Shown piece after piece: positions 7,247 to 16,043 of a stretch of DNA of 64,000 nt. The notes beneath the pieces are model-generated. The model ran no database searches. It was not told where the DNA came from and saw nothing but the letters and a program-made list of their open reading frames with translations. The first letter of the stretch is position 1, and each line of letters starts with the position of its first letter. Both the position numbers and the translations under genes were made by a program. The DNA is taken from positions 118,144-182,143 of the forward strand of contig JBJXHN010000008.1 of assembly GCA_046233135.1 (NCBI GenBank). The letters run 5' to 3'. Source of the stretch: JBJXHN01 sp046233135 (GTDB taxonomy: Bacteria > Pseudomonadota > Alphaproteobacteria > Rhodospirillales > Rhodospirillaceae).

Positions 7247-9463
7247 TTAGCCGGCCATGAAGGTCGGCAGCCAGTCTTCGTGGGCGTCGCGCAAAGCCTT
7301 GACCTTCGGGCCGCGAGTCTCGTCCACCACGATCTCGTCCCCGCCGGTCAGGCCCAAAACCCGCGCCGGCACGCCGGCTTCGGCAGCCCGTTCCAGCACC
7401 GCCTTTTTGGCTTCCGGCACCACCGTGACCACATAGCGTCCCTGGTCCTCGCCGAACAGCCGGCCGGCCGTGACCGGTTCCGGACCCATCTCCAGGGTGC
7501 AGCCGACGCCGCCAGCCATAGCCATCTCGGCCAGGCCGACCAGCAGGCCGCCGTCGGACAGGTCGTGACAGGCGGTCAGCAACTCGTCGCAGATCAGTGC
7601 ACGCACCAGATCTCCGGTCCGCTTTTCGGCGTCCAGGTCCACCGGCGGCGGCGCACCTTCTTCCCGGCCGATGATGTCGCGCAGGTACAGGGACTGCCCC
7701 AGCCAGCCGCCTTCCGTACCGCCCGGACCTCCCAGCAGGATGATGGCCTCGCCGGCGGCCTTGAAGGGCAGGCTGCACGACGCTTCGGCGTTGTCGATCA
7801 CGCCCACCGCCCCGATGGCCGGGGTCGGCAGGATGGCCGTGCCTTCGGTCTCGTTGTACAGGCTGACGTTGCCCGACACGACGGGGAAGTTCAGCGCGGT
7901 ACAGGCCGCCGCGATACCCTGGCAGGCCCCGACGAACTGACCCATGATCCGGGGCTTTTCCGGATTGCCGAAGTTCATGTTGTCGGTGATGGCCAGGGGC
8001 CGGGCACCGACGGCGGTCAGGTTGCGCCAGGCTTCCGCTACCGCCTGCTTCGCTCCTTCCACCGGATCGGCGCAGACGTAGCGCGGCGTGCAGTCGGTGG
8101 TCACCGCCAGCGCCTTTTCCGGCGCATCGTCCAGCCGCACCACGGCGGCATCGCCGCCCGGTCGTTGCAGCGTATTGCCCATCACCAGGTGATCGTACTG
8201 TTCCCAGATCCAGCGCCGGCTGGCGATGTCGGGACAGGCGATCAGGCGGCTCAGGGCCTCGGTCCAGGGAACGCTCGCCAGACCGGCTTCGGACACCATC
8301 TCGGCCTTCGGGGTCGGCTCCCAGGGGCGGTCGTACTCGGGGCTGGCAGCGGCCAGCGGGTCGATGGGCAGGTCGCCCACCACATCGCCATGCCAGGTCA
8401 GCACCATGCGGCCACTGTCGGTCAGGGTGCCGATGATGGCGAAGTCCAGTTCCCACTTTTCGAACAGCGCCCGGGCCATATCTTCCTTGCCCGGCTTCAG
8501 CACCATGAGCATGCGTTCCTGGCTTTCGGACAGCATCAACTCATAGGGCGTCATGCCCTCTTCGCGCATGGGCACCTTGTCCAGGGCCAGTTCCACGCCC
8601 ATGCCGCCCTTGGACGCCATTTCGAAGCTGGAGCTGGTCAGGCCGGCAGCGCCCATATCCTGGATGGCGACGATGGCATCGGTAGCCATCAGTTCCAGGC
8701 AGGCTTCGATCAGCAGCTTTTCGGTGAACGGGTCGCCCACCTGGACGGTCGGCCGCTTTTCCTCGGAGTCGGCAGAGAATTCGGCCGAGGCCATAGTGGC
8801 GCCGTGAATGCCGTCGCGGCCGGTCTTGGAGCCCACATAGACCACCGGATTGCCGATCCCCGCCGCAGCGGAATAGAAGATCCGGTTGGCCGGGGCCACA
8901 CCCACGGTCATCGCGTTGACCAGGATGTTGCCGTTGTAGCTGCTGTGGAAGTTCACCTCGCCGCCGACGGTGGGCACGCCCACGCAGTTGCCGTAGCCGC
9001 CGATTCCCGACACCACGCCGCTGACCAGATGCCGGGTGCGGGGGTCGGTGGGATCCCCGAAGCGCAGGGCGTTGAGGTTTGCCACCGGCCGCGCGCCCAT
9101 GGTGAACACGTCGCGCAGGATGCCGCCCACCCCGGTCGCCGCGCCCTGATAGGGCTCGATGAAGCTGGGGTGGTTATGGCTTTCCATCTTGAAGATGGCC
9201 GTCAGCCCGTCGCCGATATCCACCACGCCGGCGTTCTCGCCCGGTCCCTGGATCACCCAGGGGGCGCTGGTCGGCAGGGTCTTCAGCCACTTCTTCGAAG
9301 ACTTGTAGGAGCAATGCTCCGACCACATCACGGAGAAGATGCCCAGTTCCACCAAGTTGGGGGCGCGGCCCATGATCTCCAGGATGGTATCGTATTCCGC
9401 CGGGGTCAGGCCGTGTTCGGCGACCACCTCTGGCGTGATGGCGGATCCCGTGTTGGTGCTCAC
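7247..9463 (-). CDS. purL: phosphoribosylformylglycinamidine synthase, PurL subunit
   Basis: Synthetase subunit of FGAM synthase, which converts FGAR, ATP and glutamine-derived ammonia to FGAM in purine synthesis. 738 aa, the size of the small PurL that works with separate PurQ and PurS. Characteristic segments include SEHCSYKSSKKWLK near residue 50, KMESHNHPS near residue 92, and DMGAAGLTSSSFEMA. The start overlaps the purQ stop by 4 bases, showing translational coupling. Confidence 0.98.
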   Translation of the reverse strand: MSTNTGSAITPEVVAEHGLTPAEYDTILEIMGRAPNLVELGIFSVMWSEHCSYKSSKKWLKTLPTSAPWVIQGPGENAGVVDIGDGLTAIFKMESHNHPSFIEPYQGAATGVGGILRDVFTMGARPVANLNALRFGDPTDPRTRHLVSGVVSGIGGYGNCVGVPTVGGEVNFHSSYNGNILVNAMTVGVAPANRIFYSAAAGIGNPVVYVGSKTGRDGIHGATMASAEFSADSEEKRPTVQVGDPFTEKLLIEACLELMATDAIVAIQDMGAAGLTSSSFEMASKGGMGVELALDKVPMREEGMTPYELMLSESQERMLMVLKPGKEDMARALFEKWELDFAIIGTLTDSGRMVLTWHGDVVGDLPIDPLAAASPEYDRPWEPTPKAEMVSEAGLASVPWTEALSRLIACPDIASRRWIWEQYDHLVMGNTLQRPGGDAAVVRLDDAPEKALAVTTDCTPRYVCADPVEGAKQAVAEAWRNLTAVGARPLAITDNMNFGNPEKPRIMGQFVGACQGIAAACTALNFPVVSGNVSLYNETEGTAILPTPAIGAVGVIDNAEASCSLPFKAAGEAIILLGGPGGTEGGWLGQSLYLRDIIGREEGAPPPVDLDAEKRTGDLVRALICDELLTACHDLSDGGLLVGLAEMAMAGGVGCTLEMGPEPVTAGRLFGEDQGRYVVTVVPEAKKAVLERAAEAGVPARVLGLTGGDEIVVDETRGPKVKALRDAHEDWLPTFMAG

Positions 9464-10152
9464 GACAGGGCCTCCAGCAGGGATTGGAACAGGGGACGGC
9501 CACCGGTGCCGCCCAGGGCGGGTTCCACCAGGTTTTCCGGATGCGGCATCATGCCCAGCACGCGCCGGTTATCGGAAAAGATCCCGGCGATGTTGTCGCG
9601 CGAGCCGTTGGGATTGGCCGCGTCGGTGATCGCGCCGTGCGGATCGCAGTAGCGGAAGGCCACCAGACCGGCCGCTTCCAGACCTACCAGGGTCTCGCGG
9701 TCGGCGAAGTAGTTGCCGTCATGGTGCGCCACGGGCACCCGCTCCACCTGGCCGGCCTTGTAGGCCACGGTGAACGGCGACGCGGTCACCTCGCAGCGCA
9801 GGTGGACGTCGGTGCAGACAAACTTCAGATGCCGGTTGCGCATCAGGGCGCCGGGCAGCAGACCGGCCTCGGTCAGCATCTGGAAGCCGTTGCAGACGCC
9901 CAGCACGTGGCCGCCCTTGTCGGCGAAGGCGCGGACGGCGTCCATGATCTCCGACCGGGCGCCCATGGCGCCGCTGCGCAGATAGTCGCCGTAGGAAAAG
10001 CCGCCGGGCAGGATCACCAGGTCAAGGCCGTCGGGCAGGGTGGTGTCACGGTGCCAGACCATGACGGGCGAATGACCGCAGACAACGCGAATGGCCTTGG
10101 CCATGTCGCGCTCGCGGTTGGTGCCGGGGAAAACGACGATGGCAGATTTCAT
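9460..10152 (-). CDS. purQ: phosphoribosylformylglycinamidine synthase, glutaminase PurQ
   Basis: Class I glutamine amidotransferase subunit that supplies ammonia to PurL. 230 aa. The nucleophile is C87 in GHVLGVCNGFQ; the start FPGTNRERD and LPGGFSYGDYLR are typical of PurQ, and the His/Glu of the triad fall in the C-terminal FPHPENL-like segment (MMPHPENLVEP). It lies 9 bases downstream of purS and overlaps purL. Confidence 0.98.
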   Translation of the reverse strand: MKSAIVVFPGTNRERDMAKAIRVVCGHSPVMVWHRDTTLPDGLDLVILPGGFSYGDYLRSGAMGARSEIMDAVRAFADKGGHVLGVCNGFQMLTEAGLLPGALMRNRHLKFVCTDVHLRCEVTASPFTVAYKAGQVERVPVAHHDGNYFADRETLVGLEAAGLVAFRYCDPHGAITDAANPNGSRDNIAGIFSDNRRVLGMMPHPENLVEPALGGTGGRPLFQSLLEALS

Positions 10153-10161
10153 GAGCGCGCC

Positions 10162-10401
10162 TCAGGCCAGCTCGATGGCGTAGTTTTCGATGACCGTGTT
10201 GGCCAGCAGCTTGCGGCACATGGCTTCGACGGTTTCGCGGGCACGGGCCTCATCGGTTTCGGCCAGATCGAATTCGATGACCTTGCCCTGACGAACACCC
10301 TCGACCCCGGCGAAGCCCATATGGCCCAGCGCCGTTTCGATGGCCTTGCCCTGGGGGTCGAGCACCCCCGGTTTCAACGTGATGTGAACCTTCGCCTTCA
10401 C
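10162..10401 (-). CDS. purS: phosphoribosylformylglycinamidine synthase subunit PurS
   Basis: 79-aa bridging subunit that holds PurQ and PurL together. It begins MKAKVHITLKPGVLDPQG, the standard PurS opening, and ends in the family pattern CRKLLANTVIENYAIE. It lies between purC and purQ in the same direction. Its small size is normal for the family. Confidence 0.97.
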   Translation of the reverse strand: MKAKVHITLKPGVLDPQGKAIETALGHMGFAGVEGVRQGKVIEFDLAETDEARARETVEAMCRKLLANTVIENYAIELA

Positions 10402-10509
10402 GTGGGATCCCCTTGTTTTGCGCGGTCGGGCGGAAATCGGACTACGGTGAATGAACAGACAAACGCCGCCGGGGCAGGAGCCGGCCTCCCACCCCGGCGG
10501 CGTCCGCCG

Positions 10510-11277
<768 letters not shown>

Positions 11278-11681
11278 TGGGCGGAACCCGAAGTTGAGAG
11301 GGGTGGTGAGACCCGAAGGAGAAAGGGTGCTCCCGACCGCGCGGGCGCGGAACCCGGGATGCGAACGGGGACGGAGCCCGCAACGCCGCCGGTGCCGAAA
11401 CCCGACGAAAGAACACCCGTCCCGTCCTCCGAATGGACGTCCGATAGGACGCCGGAGTCGCTGGGTGCCCGTCCGAAGCGCGTGGCCGGCCGGCGTCAAG
11501 CCTGCTGGATCGCTCCACGCCGCCACCTGGGGCCGCGCGGACGAAAATCCGCGCCCTTATAGCAGCATATTGGGGGCGTCTGTCCAATGAATGTTGCACA
11601 TGGGCCATCAGACCCGGACGGGCGGGGACAGGCCTTCCGGCGGCCTCCACCCCCACGGATCCGGTCCGGCGGTACCGCCGA
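11278..11681. other. intergenic region upstream of purC
   Basis: About 400 bases between the purC start and the XRE-gene stop. On the minus strand near 11565-11600 there is a TTGGAC ... CTATAA pair with a spacer of about 19, a possible but imperfect sigma-70 promoter that could drive purC. I see no convincing hairpin terminator for the upstream regulator gene and no gene. Confidence 0.4.
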
Positions 11682-12155
11682 TCAGCGGTCCGGAGCTGAG
11701 GCGGCCAGCGGGGGGGCGGAGTCGCCGTCGCGGTCGGCGGCCATGGCCTGCAGGGTTTCCGAAGCCGCCGGGTCATCGCCGTCTTCATCCTCGTCGGCGT
11801 CGCCGCCCAGGTCGGGGGTGGACGGCTTGGCGCGCCGTTCGGCCTTGGGCGCATCCTTGGCATCCTTGGCGGCTCCCTTGACCCGCTCCTTGACCACTTT
11901 CAGCGCCTTCTTCTCCTTCTTGGGAAGATGGCCGCCGTCCATTATCTCGGGCGTCGGTCCCTGATATTCCGTGGTGCCCTGGCTCAGTGCCCAGCAGGCC
12001 AGGCGGACGGCCTTGGGGATCTGTACCGTTTCACCGTCCCGTTCCCCCTTCTCGTAGTACTGAACGACCCGCCGCTTCAGGCCCAGGGCTTCGGCCGCTT
12101 CCTTCTGGGAAAGCCCCAGGAGCTTGCGCCACTGTTTGAATCCATCGGGAGTCAT
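11682..12155 (-). CDS. XRE-family helix-turn-helix regulator with acidic tail
   Basis: 157-aa DNA-binding protein. The ATG at 12155 follows AGAGAGG by 5 bases. Residues about 5-60 form an XRE/lambda-Cro HTH (FKQWRKLLGLSQKEAAEALG, then VVQYYEKGER). Residues about 90-125 are Lys/Ala rich, and the tail is Asp/Glu rich and probably disordered. It is divergent from a small gene at 12382, with three GCGCAC-N3-GTGCGC palindromes between them that look like its operators. Autoregulation is inferred. Confidence 0.85.
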   Translation of the reverse strand: MTPDGFKQWRKLLGLSQKEAAEALGLKRRVVQYYEKGERDGETVQIPKAVRLACWALSQGTTEYQGPTPEIMDGGHLPKKEKKALKVVKERVKGAAKDAKDAPKAERRAKPSTPDLGGDADEDEDGDDPAASETLQAMAADRDGDSAPPLAASAPDR

Positions 12156-12268
12156 CGCGCCCTCTCTTTCCCTAATCCGGTTGAGCACAACACCACTACG
12201 TGGTCCGGCCGGAGGAAACCGACCACGGGGTTATTCATAGGCTTCCCGGATCCTGGCTACAAGTCATA

Positions 12269-12287
12269 TTGCGCACCAAGTGCGTAA
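12269..12287. promoter_or_regulatory. operator 1 (TTGCGCAC-N3-GTGCGTAA)
   Basis: Near-perfect 8-3-8 inverted repeat, one mismatch. It lies on the regulator side of the divergent intergenic region, and its centre is 32 bases (three helical turns) from operator 2. Presumed binding site for the adjacent XRE protein. Confidence 0.6.
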
Positions 12288-12293
12288 TTTCCC

Positions 12294-12324
12294 TTGACGT
12301 TGGCGCACCGGGTGCGCATATAGA
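12294..12324 (+). promoter_or_regulatory. promoter with embedded operator 2
   Basis: -35 TTGACG at 12294-12299 and -10 CATATA at 12317-12322 (17-base spacer; TATAGA two bases later is an alternative). A perfect GCGCAC-CGG-GTGCGC palindrome at 12303-12317 fills the spacer, so a bound repressor would exclude RNA polymerase. It drives the small gene at 12382. Confidence 0.65.
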
Positions 12325-12331
12325 GGGCAAG

Positions 12332-12346
12332 GCGCACAGCATGCGC
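12332..12346. promoter_or_regulatory. operator 3 (GCGCAC-N3-ATGCGC)
   Basis: Third copy of the palindrome with one mismatch, centred 29 bases after operator 2, downstream of the predicted transcript start of the plus-strand promoter. Confidence 0.5.
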
Positions 12347-12381
12347 TTCTTCCCAACCCTTCGGTCCTGAGGAGTGATCAG

Positions 12382-12648
12382 ATGGCCTACACTGTCTTTG
12401 TAAACAATGGTTTCACCCAGTACACAGTTCCCGGCCGGGTAGAAGATACCCTGCCGCCGGTCGGTCTGAGCGCGCCGGTCCTGGCCACCGTGGAGTCTCT
12501 GGATGGACCGGTGCGTCTGGTCTACCATGTGGAGGGCACCAACGGTCAGGCGCGCTACAGTGTCGACCCGGTGGAGATCTGCCGCCTGCGGCGTGCCGAC
12601 CCCGGCGCCCTGGTGCGGACCATGCCGGTGCGCGCCTGGGTGAACTGA
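12382..12648 (+). CDS. small unrecognised protein, divergent from the XRE regulator
   Basis: 88-aa protein that I cannot place. The ATG follows GAGGAG by 9 bases, a strong ribosome site. Predicted mostly beta (alternating pattern in YTVFVNNGFTQYTVPG and VRLVYHVEG), with no signal or membrane helix and no Cys pairs (one Cys only). Its promoter carries the operator array, so it is the likely main target of the regulator at 11682-12155. The coding call is supported by the ribosome site, codon bias and promoter. Confidence 0.7.
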   Translation: MAYTVFVNNGFTQYTVPGRVEDTLPPVGLSAPVLATVESLDGPVRLVYHVEGTNGQARYSVDPVEICRLRRADPGALVRTMPVRAWVN

Positions 12649-12662
12649 TCTTTGGTTCCGGC

Positions 12663-13427
12663 CTACCGGGCGACATCCGCAAAGGGTGTGCGGTCCGGGG
12701 GGCCGGCGGCGAAGCGGAAGACGGGATCGGAGCCGGGCCGTTCCACGGACGGCAAGGCGATCATCGCCGAAGAGGACGTGCCGAAGCCTTTCTGCGTCAT
12801 GAAGCACATGGCGGCCGCCGGCCCCTGATCCACCGCGTGGGTGGGATTGGCCATCAGCTTTTCCCACGTCCGCCATCCCGGGCCGCCGGCGTCGGGGTCC
12901 GGGGGATCGGCGGCCTGGAAGCGGGGCAGGAACGCGCGGATGCGCGGATCTTCCGGGTCGTTGAGGTCATGGGCCGTCATCATCGACAGACCGCTGGGCA
13001 AGGGTTTGACCAGCACCGGTGCCCGGCCCTCCGCATCCGCATGGCGGACCCAGAAGGCATCGCGGTTGTCGGCGATGATCATGTTGAACGGGCGATAGGC
13101 CACGGGATCCAGCTCGCCCATCATCTCGGCGGCGTCGGCGGCATCGGCGTGGTCCAGGGCGTCGAGCACCAGTTCGCCGCGCGACCGCACGCCGGGCAGC
13201 GGCCCAAGAGTGTTCTTGCGGTTCAGGATGACCGCCACGACCCCGTGGTCGTTCATTCCGAGCCAGGAGCCTTCAGCCAATTCGTCCATGCCTGCCACCA
13301 CATCGGGGCGGCTGGGCCAATGGCGGCCGGGGGGCTTCCACGGCCGGTCCCGCATCTCGTCCCGATTACCCGCCAGAAGCAGCGGCCACCGATGTCCGGG
13401 CCGCCGCAACAGAACCACTGTGCACAT
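12663..13427 (-). CDS. NRDE (TANGO2-like) family protein
   Basis: 254-aa member of the NRDE/TANGO2 family. It starts MCTVV and carries the eponymous motif LLAGNRDEM at about residues 17-25, followed by the family's W..P segment (PWKPPGRHW) and WLGMNDHGVVAVILN. The N-terminal Cys2 is conserved as in Ntn-type family members. The biochemical role is poorly known; TANGO2 relatives are linked to heme handling and Golgi/ER organisation in eukaryotes. It is convergent with the 88-aa gene (14 bases between stops). Confidence 0.9.
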   Translation of the reverse strand: MCTVVLLRRPGHRWPLLLAGNRDEMRDRPWKPPGRHWPSRPDVVAGMDELAEGSWLGMNDHGVVAVILNRKNTLGPLPGVRSRGELVLDALDHADAADAAEMMGELDPVAYRPFNMIIADNRDAFWVRHADAEGRAPVLVKPLPSGLSMMTAHDLNDPEDPRIRAFLPRFQAADPPDPDAGGPGWRTWEKLMANPTHAVDQGPAAAMCFMTQKGFGTSSSAMIALPSVERPGSDPVFRFAAGPPDRTPFADVAR

Positions 13428-13847
13428 GGCGTTTTCACCCCTTCCGCCCGATTCCCTTCGGGTCCCTGTTCTTGGGGGGCGGTCCCATCATGCGTACCGC
13501 CCGACCCCTGTCTCCATCACTGACTGAGCGGGGTGCCGGTCCGGTTTTGTGCTCATCCCCGAACCTCACCCACTGCCCCATACATATACGCACCCGCGCC
13601 GAAGAGTCGCGCCAAGTTTGGGGGTGCACGATGCCGGGGGCAAGGTATATAACCGGGGCCGGATCCGCCAGGGGGGCGGGTTGCCGGGTCCTGTTGGTTG
13701 TTATTTCGCAGGGGCCTGCCCGGTGTAACCAATGAACCGAGCCAAGGCGCGTGCACCGAACGGTGTAACACGTTAAGGTACGCCAACCGCCGGCCCGTGC
13801 ACGGGTGTGCACGGCGCGCTATGTGCCGAACAGGGGAAGAACGACAC
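13428..13847. other. divergent intergenic region with a CGGTGTAAC direct repeat
   Basis: 420 bases between the starts of the NRDE gene and the DUF1476 gene. It contains CGGTGTAAC twice, at 13721-13729 and 13761-13769, exactly 40 bases apart (about four helical turns), just before the DUF1476 gene. No clear sigma-70 hexamers or gene seen. Confidence 0.4.
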
Positions 13848-14174
13848 ATGACCGACGCTTTCGAGGAGCGCAAGAAAGGGTTCGAGGCCAAGTACACCAT
13901 GGACGAGGAGCGCAATTTCCGCATTACCTCGAAGCGGGACAAGCTGTTCGGCCAGTGGGCGGCGGAACACATGGGCAAGTCCAAGGACGAAGCGGATTCC
14001 TACGCTCTGGCCCTGGTGGAAGCGGATCTGACCACTCACGGGGATGACGAACTGATCGCCAAGGTCCTGGGGGATATTCAGGCGTCCGGCGACACCGAAA
14101 TGACCGAAGGCCGCCTGCAAATCCGTTTGCAGAAGTGCCGTGACGAGGCCGAGCGCCTGGTCCGCGAGGAATAA
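13848..14174 (+). CDS. DUF1476 protein, F1-ATPase inhibitor (zeta subunit) type
   Basis: 108-aa helical protein of the DUF1476 family, whose Paracoccus member is the zeta inhibitor of the F1Fo-ATP synthase. The ATG at 13848 has GGGGAAG upstream. The family N-terminal pattern AFEERKKGFEAKY is at residues 4-16 (the inhibitory segment in zeta), followed by RNFRITSKRDKLFGQWAAEHMG. It is full length and monocistronic, with a terminator-like hairpin after it. ATP synthase inhibition is inferred from the family. Confidence 0.9.
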   Translation: MTDAFEERKKGFEAKYTMDEERNFRITSKRDKLFGQWAAEHMGKSKDEADSYALALVEADLTTHGDDELIAKVLGDIQASGDTEMTEGRLQIRLQKCRDEAERLVREE

Positions 14175-14184
14175 GCCGCCTTGC

Positions 14185-14226
14185 GGGAGGGGGCCTGTCC
14201 CCCTCCCTTCCGGCTTGCAATTTTTC
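14185..14226 (+). terminator. terminator after the DUF1476 gene
   Basis: A 9-bp perfect stem GGGAGGGGG/CCCCCTCCC with a 5-base loop at 14185-14207, followed 14 bases on by TTTTT within 14222-14226. Confidence 0.6.
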
Positions 14227-14239
14227 ATAGCCAAATCGA

Positions 14240-14917
14240 TCAAAGCGTGCCCGGCCGGATTTGCAGGTCGGTCACCGTGTGTCGGGCCGGGTTCCAGACG
14301 CAGGTGTACAGGTGCGTCTGCCATTGGCCGAATCCGTTCCGGAAGGCCACCGCATCCCCCACATAGGCGATCAGTCCCGCCTCCCGATCCGCCCAGACCA
14401 CGCGGGGGAAGCGCAGTTCCGCACGCTCTTCCGACCACTCCGCCCCATGGGCGGCCAGATCTTCCACGGCCTTGATGCAGGCAGGAGCGGCCTGGGGCAA
14501 GGCGGTGACGCCCAGGCAGGCGGCGGAACGGGCACAGCCTTCCGGGTTCCGGGCCAGGCTGCGGGATTCCGCTTCTGCCTCTTCCCGCGCGGCGCGGCGA
14601 CGGGCGTCGGCGTCGGCTCTGGCGCTGGCGCGCTTCTCGTCCTTGTGGCGGTACCAGGCTGCGCCGTTTTCGAAGCCGGCCGCTTGGGCGCTCAGCAGGT
14701 CGGGGACGCTGTCGAAGCCGGTGGCCAGCGCCCGGTTGCGCAGGTGGGCATCATAGCTCAGCCAGCCACCGTAGCCCAGCAGGCCCAGGCCTGACACCGC
14801 AGCCCCGAAAATCAGCCGGCGGCCCTTGCGGCCAGTGGCGGCGAGCGGGGCGGTCAGCATAATCATCACCCCACCCAGTACGGCGATCAGGATCAGGATG
14901 GGGCCGGCGGCATACAT
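14240..14917 (-). CDS. small membrane protein of unknown function
   Basis: 225 aa from the ATG at 14917 (AAAGG about 9 bases upstream). Two membrane helices lie at about residues 6-27 and 36-55, followed by a charged, Ala/Arg-rich helical stretch (residues about 90-130) and a C-terminal domain with four Cys (GCARS, ACLG, ACIK, TCVW) that may pair. The C-terminus TCVWNPARHTVTDLQIRPG resembles small secreted or periplasmic modules but I cannot name it. Last gene of the purB-zntB run, 29 bases after zntB. Confidence 0.75.
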   Translation of the reverse strand: MYAAGPILILIAVLGGVMIMLTAPLAATGRKGRRLIFGAAVSGLGLLGYGGWLSYDAHLRNRALATGFDSVPDLLSAQAAGFENGAAWYRHKDEKRASARADADARRRAAREEAEAESRSLARNPEGCARSAACLGVTALPQAAPACIKAVEDLAAHGAEWSEERAELRFPRVVWADREAGLIAYVGDAVAFRNGFGQWQTHLYTCVWNPARHTVTDLQIRPGTL

Positions 14918-14946
14918 GGGACGGTGCCTTTCGGGGCAGGGCCGGG

Positions 14947-16038
14947 TCAGAAGCGGCGGCTGGTGCGGATATAAATCCACTCGCCGATGGCCAGAACAGC
15001 CAGCAGGCCGGTCAGGATCCAGAAGGCGTCGGGCGTATCGGCACCGGGAATGCCGGCGACGTTGACGCCAAGCAGGCCGGTGATGAAGGTCAGGGGCAGG
15101 AACACCCCGGCCATCAGGGTCAGCTTGTACATGGCCCGGTTGGACCGCTCCTGGACCCGCTGCTGAATGCGGTCGCGCAGCAGCTGGGCCTGTTCCCGCA
15201 GCGAATCCAGGTCTTCCACATAGCGGATGAAGGTGGCCTGAACGCTGGCGAAGGTTTCTCTGTCCCAGGGCTTCAAGGCCGGGTGGTCGTGGGTCAGCAG
15301 ACGGGACAGGGCCATGGTCTGCGGCGACAGATAGCGGCGCAGGCCGACGATGTCGATGCGGCGCTGGTGCAGGGCCTCTTCCAGTTCTTCCTCGACTTCC
15401 GGCCGGTCTTCGCGCAGTTCCTCGTCGCGCTCATCGATGGCGTAGATGGCGTCGTCCAGTTCCATCAGGAAGGGCTGCATGCGGTCGGCCAGGGCCTGGG
15501 CCAGCAGGGCGGCAACGGCCCCGGGCGCCCATCCCACGGTCCGCGTGCCGGTCGGGTCGGACACGTCGCTCAGGCTTTCTTCGACCCGTTGGCGAATGTC
15601 CTTGGCGGCCATGATCGGCCGGGCGCGGGTGGTGACCAGCAGGGACTCGGTCACCCACATGCGCAGGGACACCATATCCTCCGGCTCCGCACCGGGATTG
15701 AGATTGACGCCGCGCAGGTTCAGCAGCACCCCGCCGCCGCCGACCCAGCAGTCGGGCCGGCTTTCCGGGGCCATCAGGTCCCGCCGCGCAGAGGCCGGCA
15801 GGCCCAGGTGACGCTCCATGAAGGTTTCCGCCTGCGCCCAATTGCGATCGATGTGAATCCATACCGGAGCGCCGGGCGGCGGCGCAAGGCTACCGTCGGG
15901 GGCGGGCAGCGGGGCCGCCTGCCCCCGGTCGGGTCCGTCCAGGACCAGCGACCACAACACGCCGGGCCAGGACAGATCCCCGACCGGTTCGGGATCCGGA
16001 TCGGTTGGCGCAGCGGGACGGGATGGGTCGCTGGTCAC
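14947..16038 (-). CDS. zntB: CorA-superfamily zinc transporter, ZntB type
   Basis: 363-aa CorA-family divalent cation transporter. It has a long acidic cytoplasmic domain, then two C-terminal membrane helices (about residues 300-320 and 335-355). The signature loop between them reads GVNVAGIPG, as in ZntB, rather than the GMNF of CorA magnesium channels, so zinc transport is the better guess. It starts 5 bases after the purB stop, so it is cotranscribed with purB. Confidence 0.88.
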   Translation of the reverse strand: MTSDPSRPAAPTDPDPEPVGDLSWPGVLWSLVLDGPDRGQAAPLPAPDGSLAPPPGAPVWIHIDRNWAQAETFMERHLGLPASARRDLMAPESRPDCWVGGGGVLLNLRGVNLNPGAEPEDMVSLRMWVTESLLVTTRARPIMAAKDIRQRVEESLSDVSDPTGTRTVGWAPGAVAALLAQALADRMQPFLMELDDAIYAIDERDEELREDRPEVEEELEEALHQRRIDIVGLRRYLSPQTMALSRLLTHDHPALKPWDRETFASVQATFIRYVEDLDSLREQAQLLRDRIQQRVQERSNRAMYKLTLMAGVFLPLTFITGLLGVNVAGIPGADTPDAFWILTGLLAVLAIGEWIYIRTSRRF

Positions 16039-16043
16039 AAGTC

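Noticed and set aside
6764..9652. A 962-codon open frame on the plus strand opposite purL
   Set aside because: Antisense shadow of purL and bolA with the same His/Gly/Gln-rich signature; no ribosome site or recognisable domain.
13435..13812. Open frames on both strands in the region before the DUF1476 gene
   Set aside because: Low-complexity Arg/Pro/Gly-rich translations without ribosome sites; this is a divergent promoter region.
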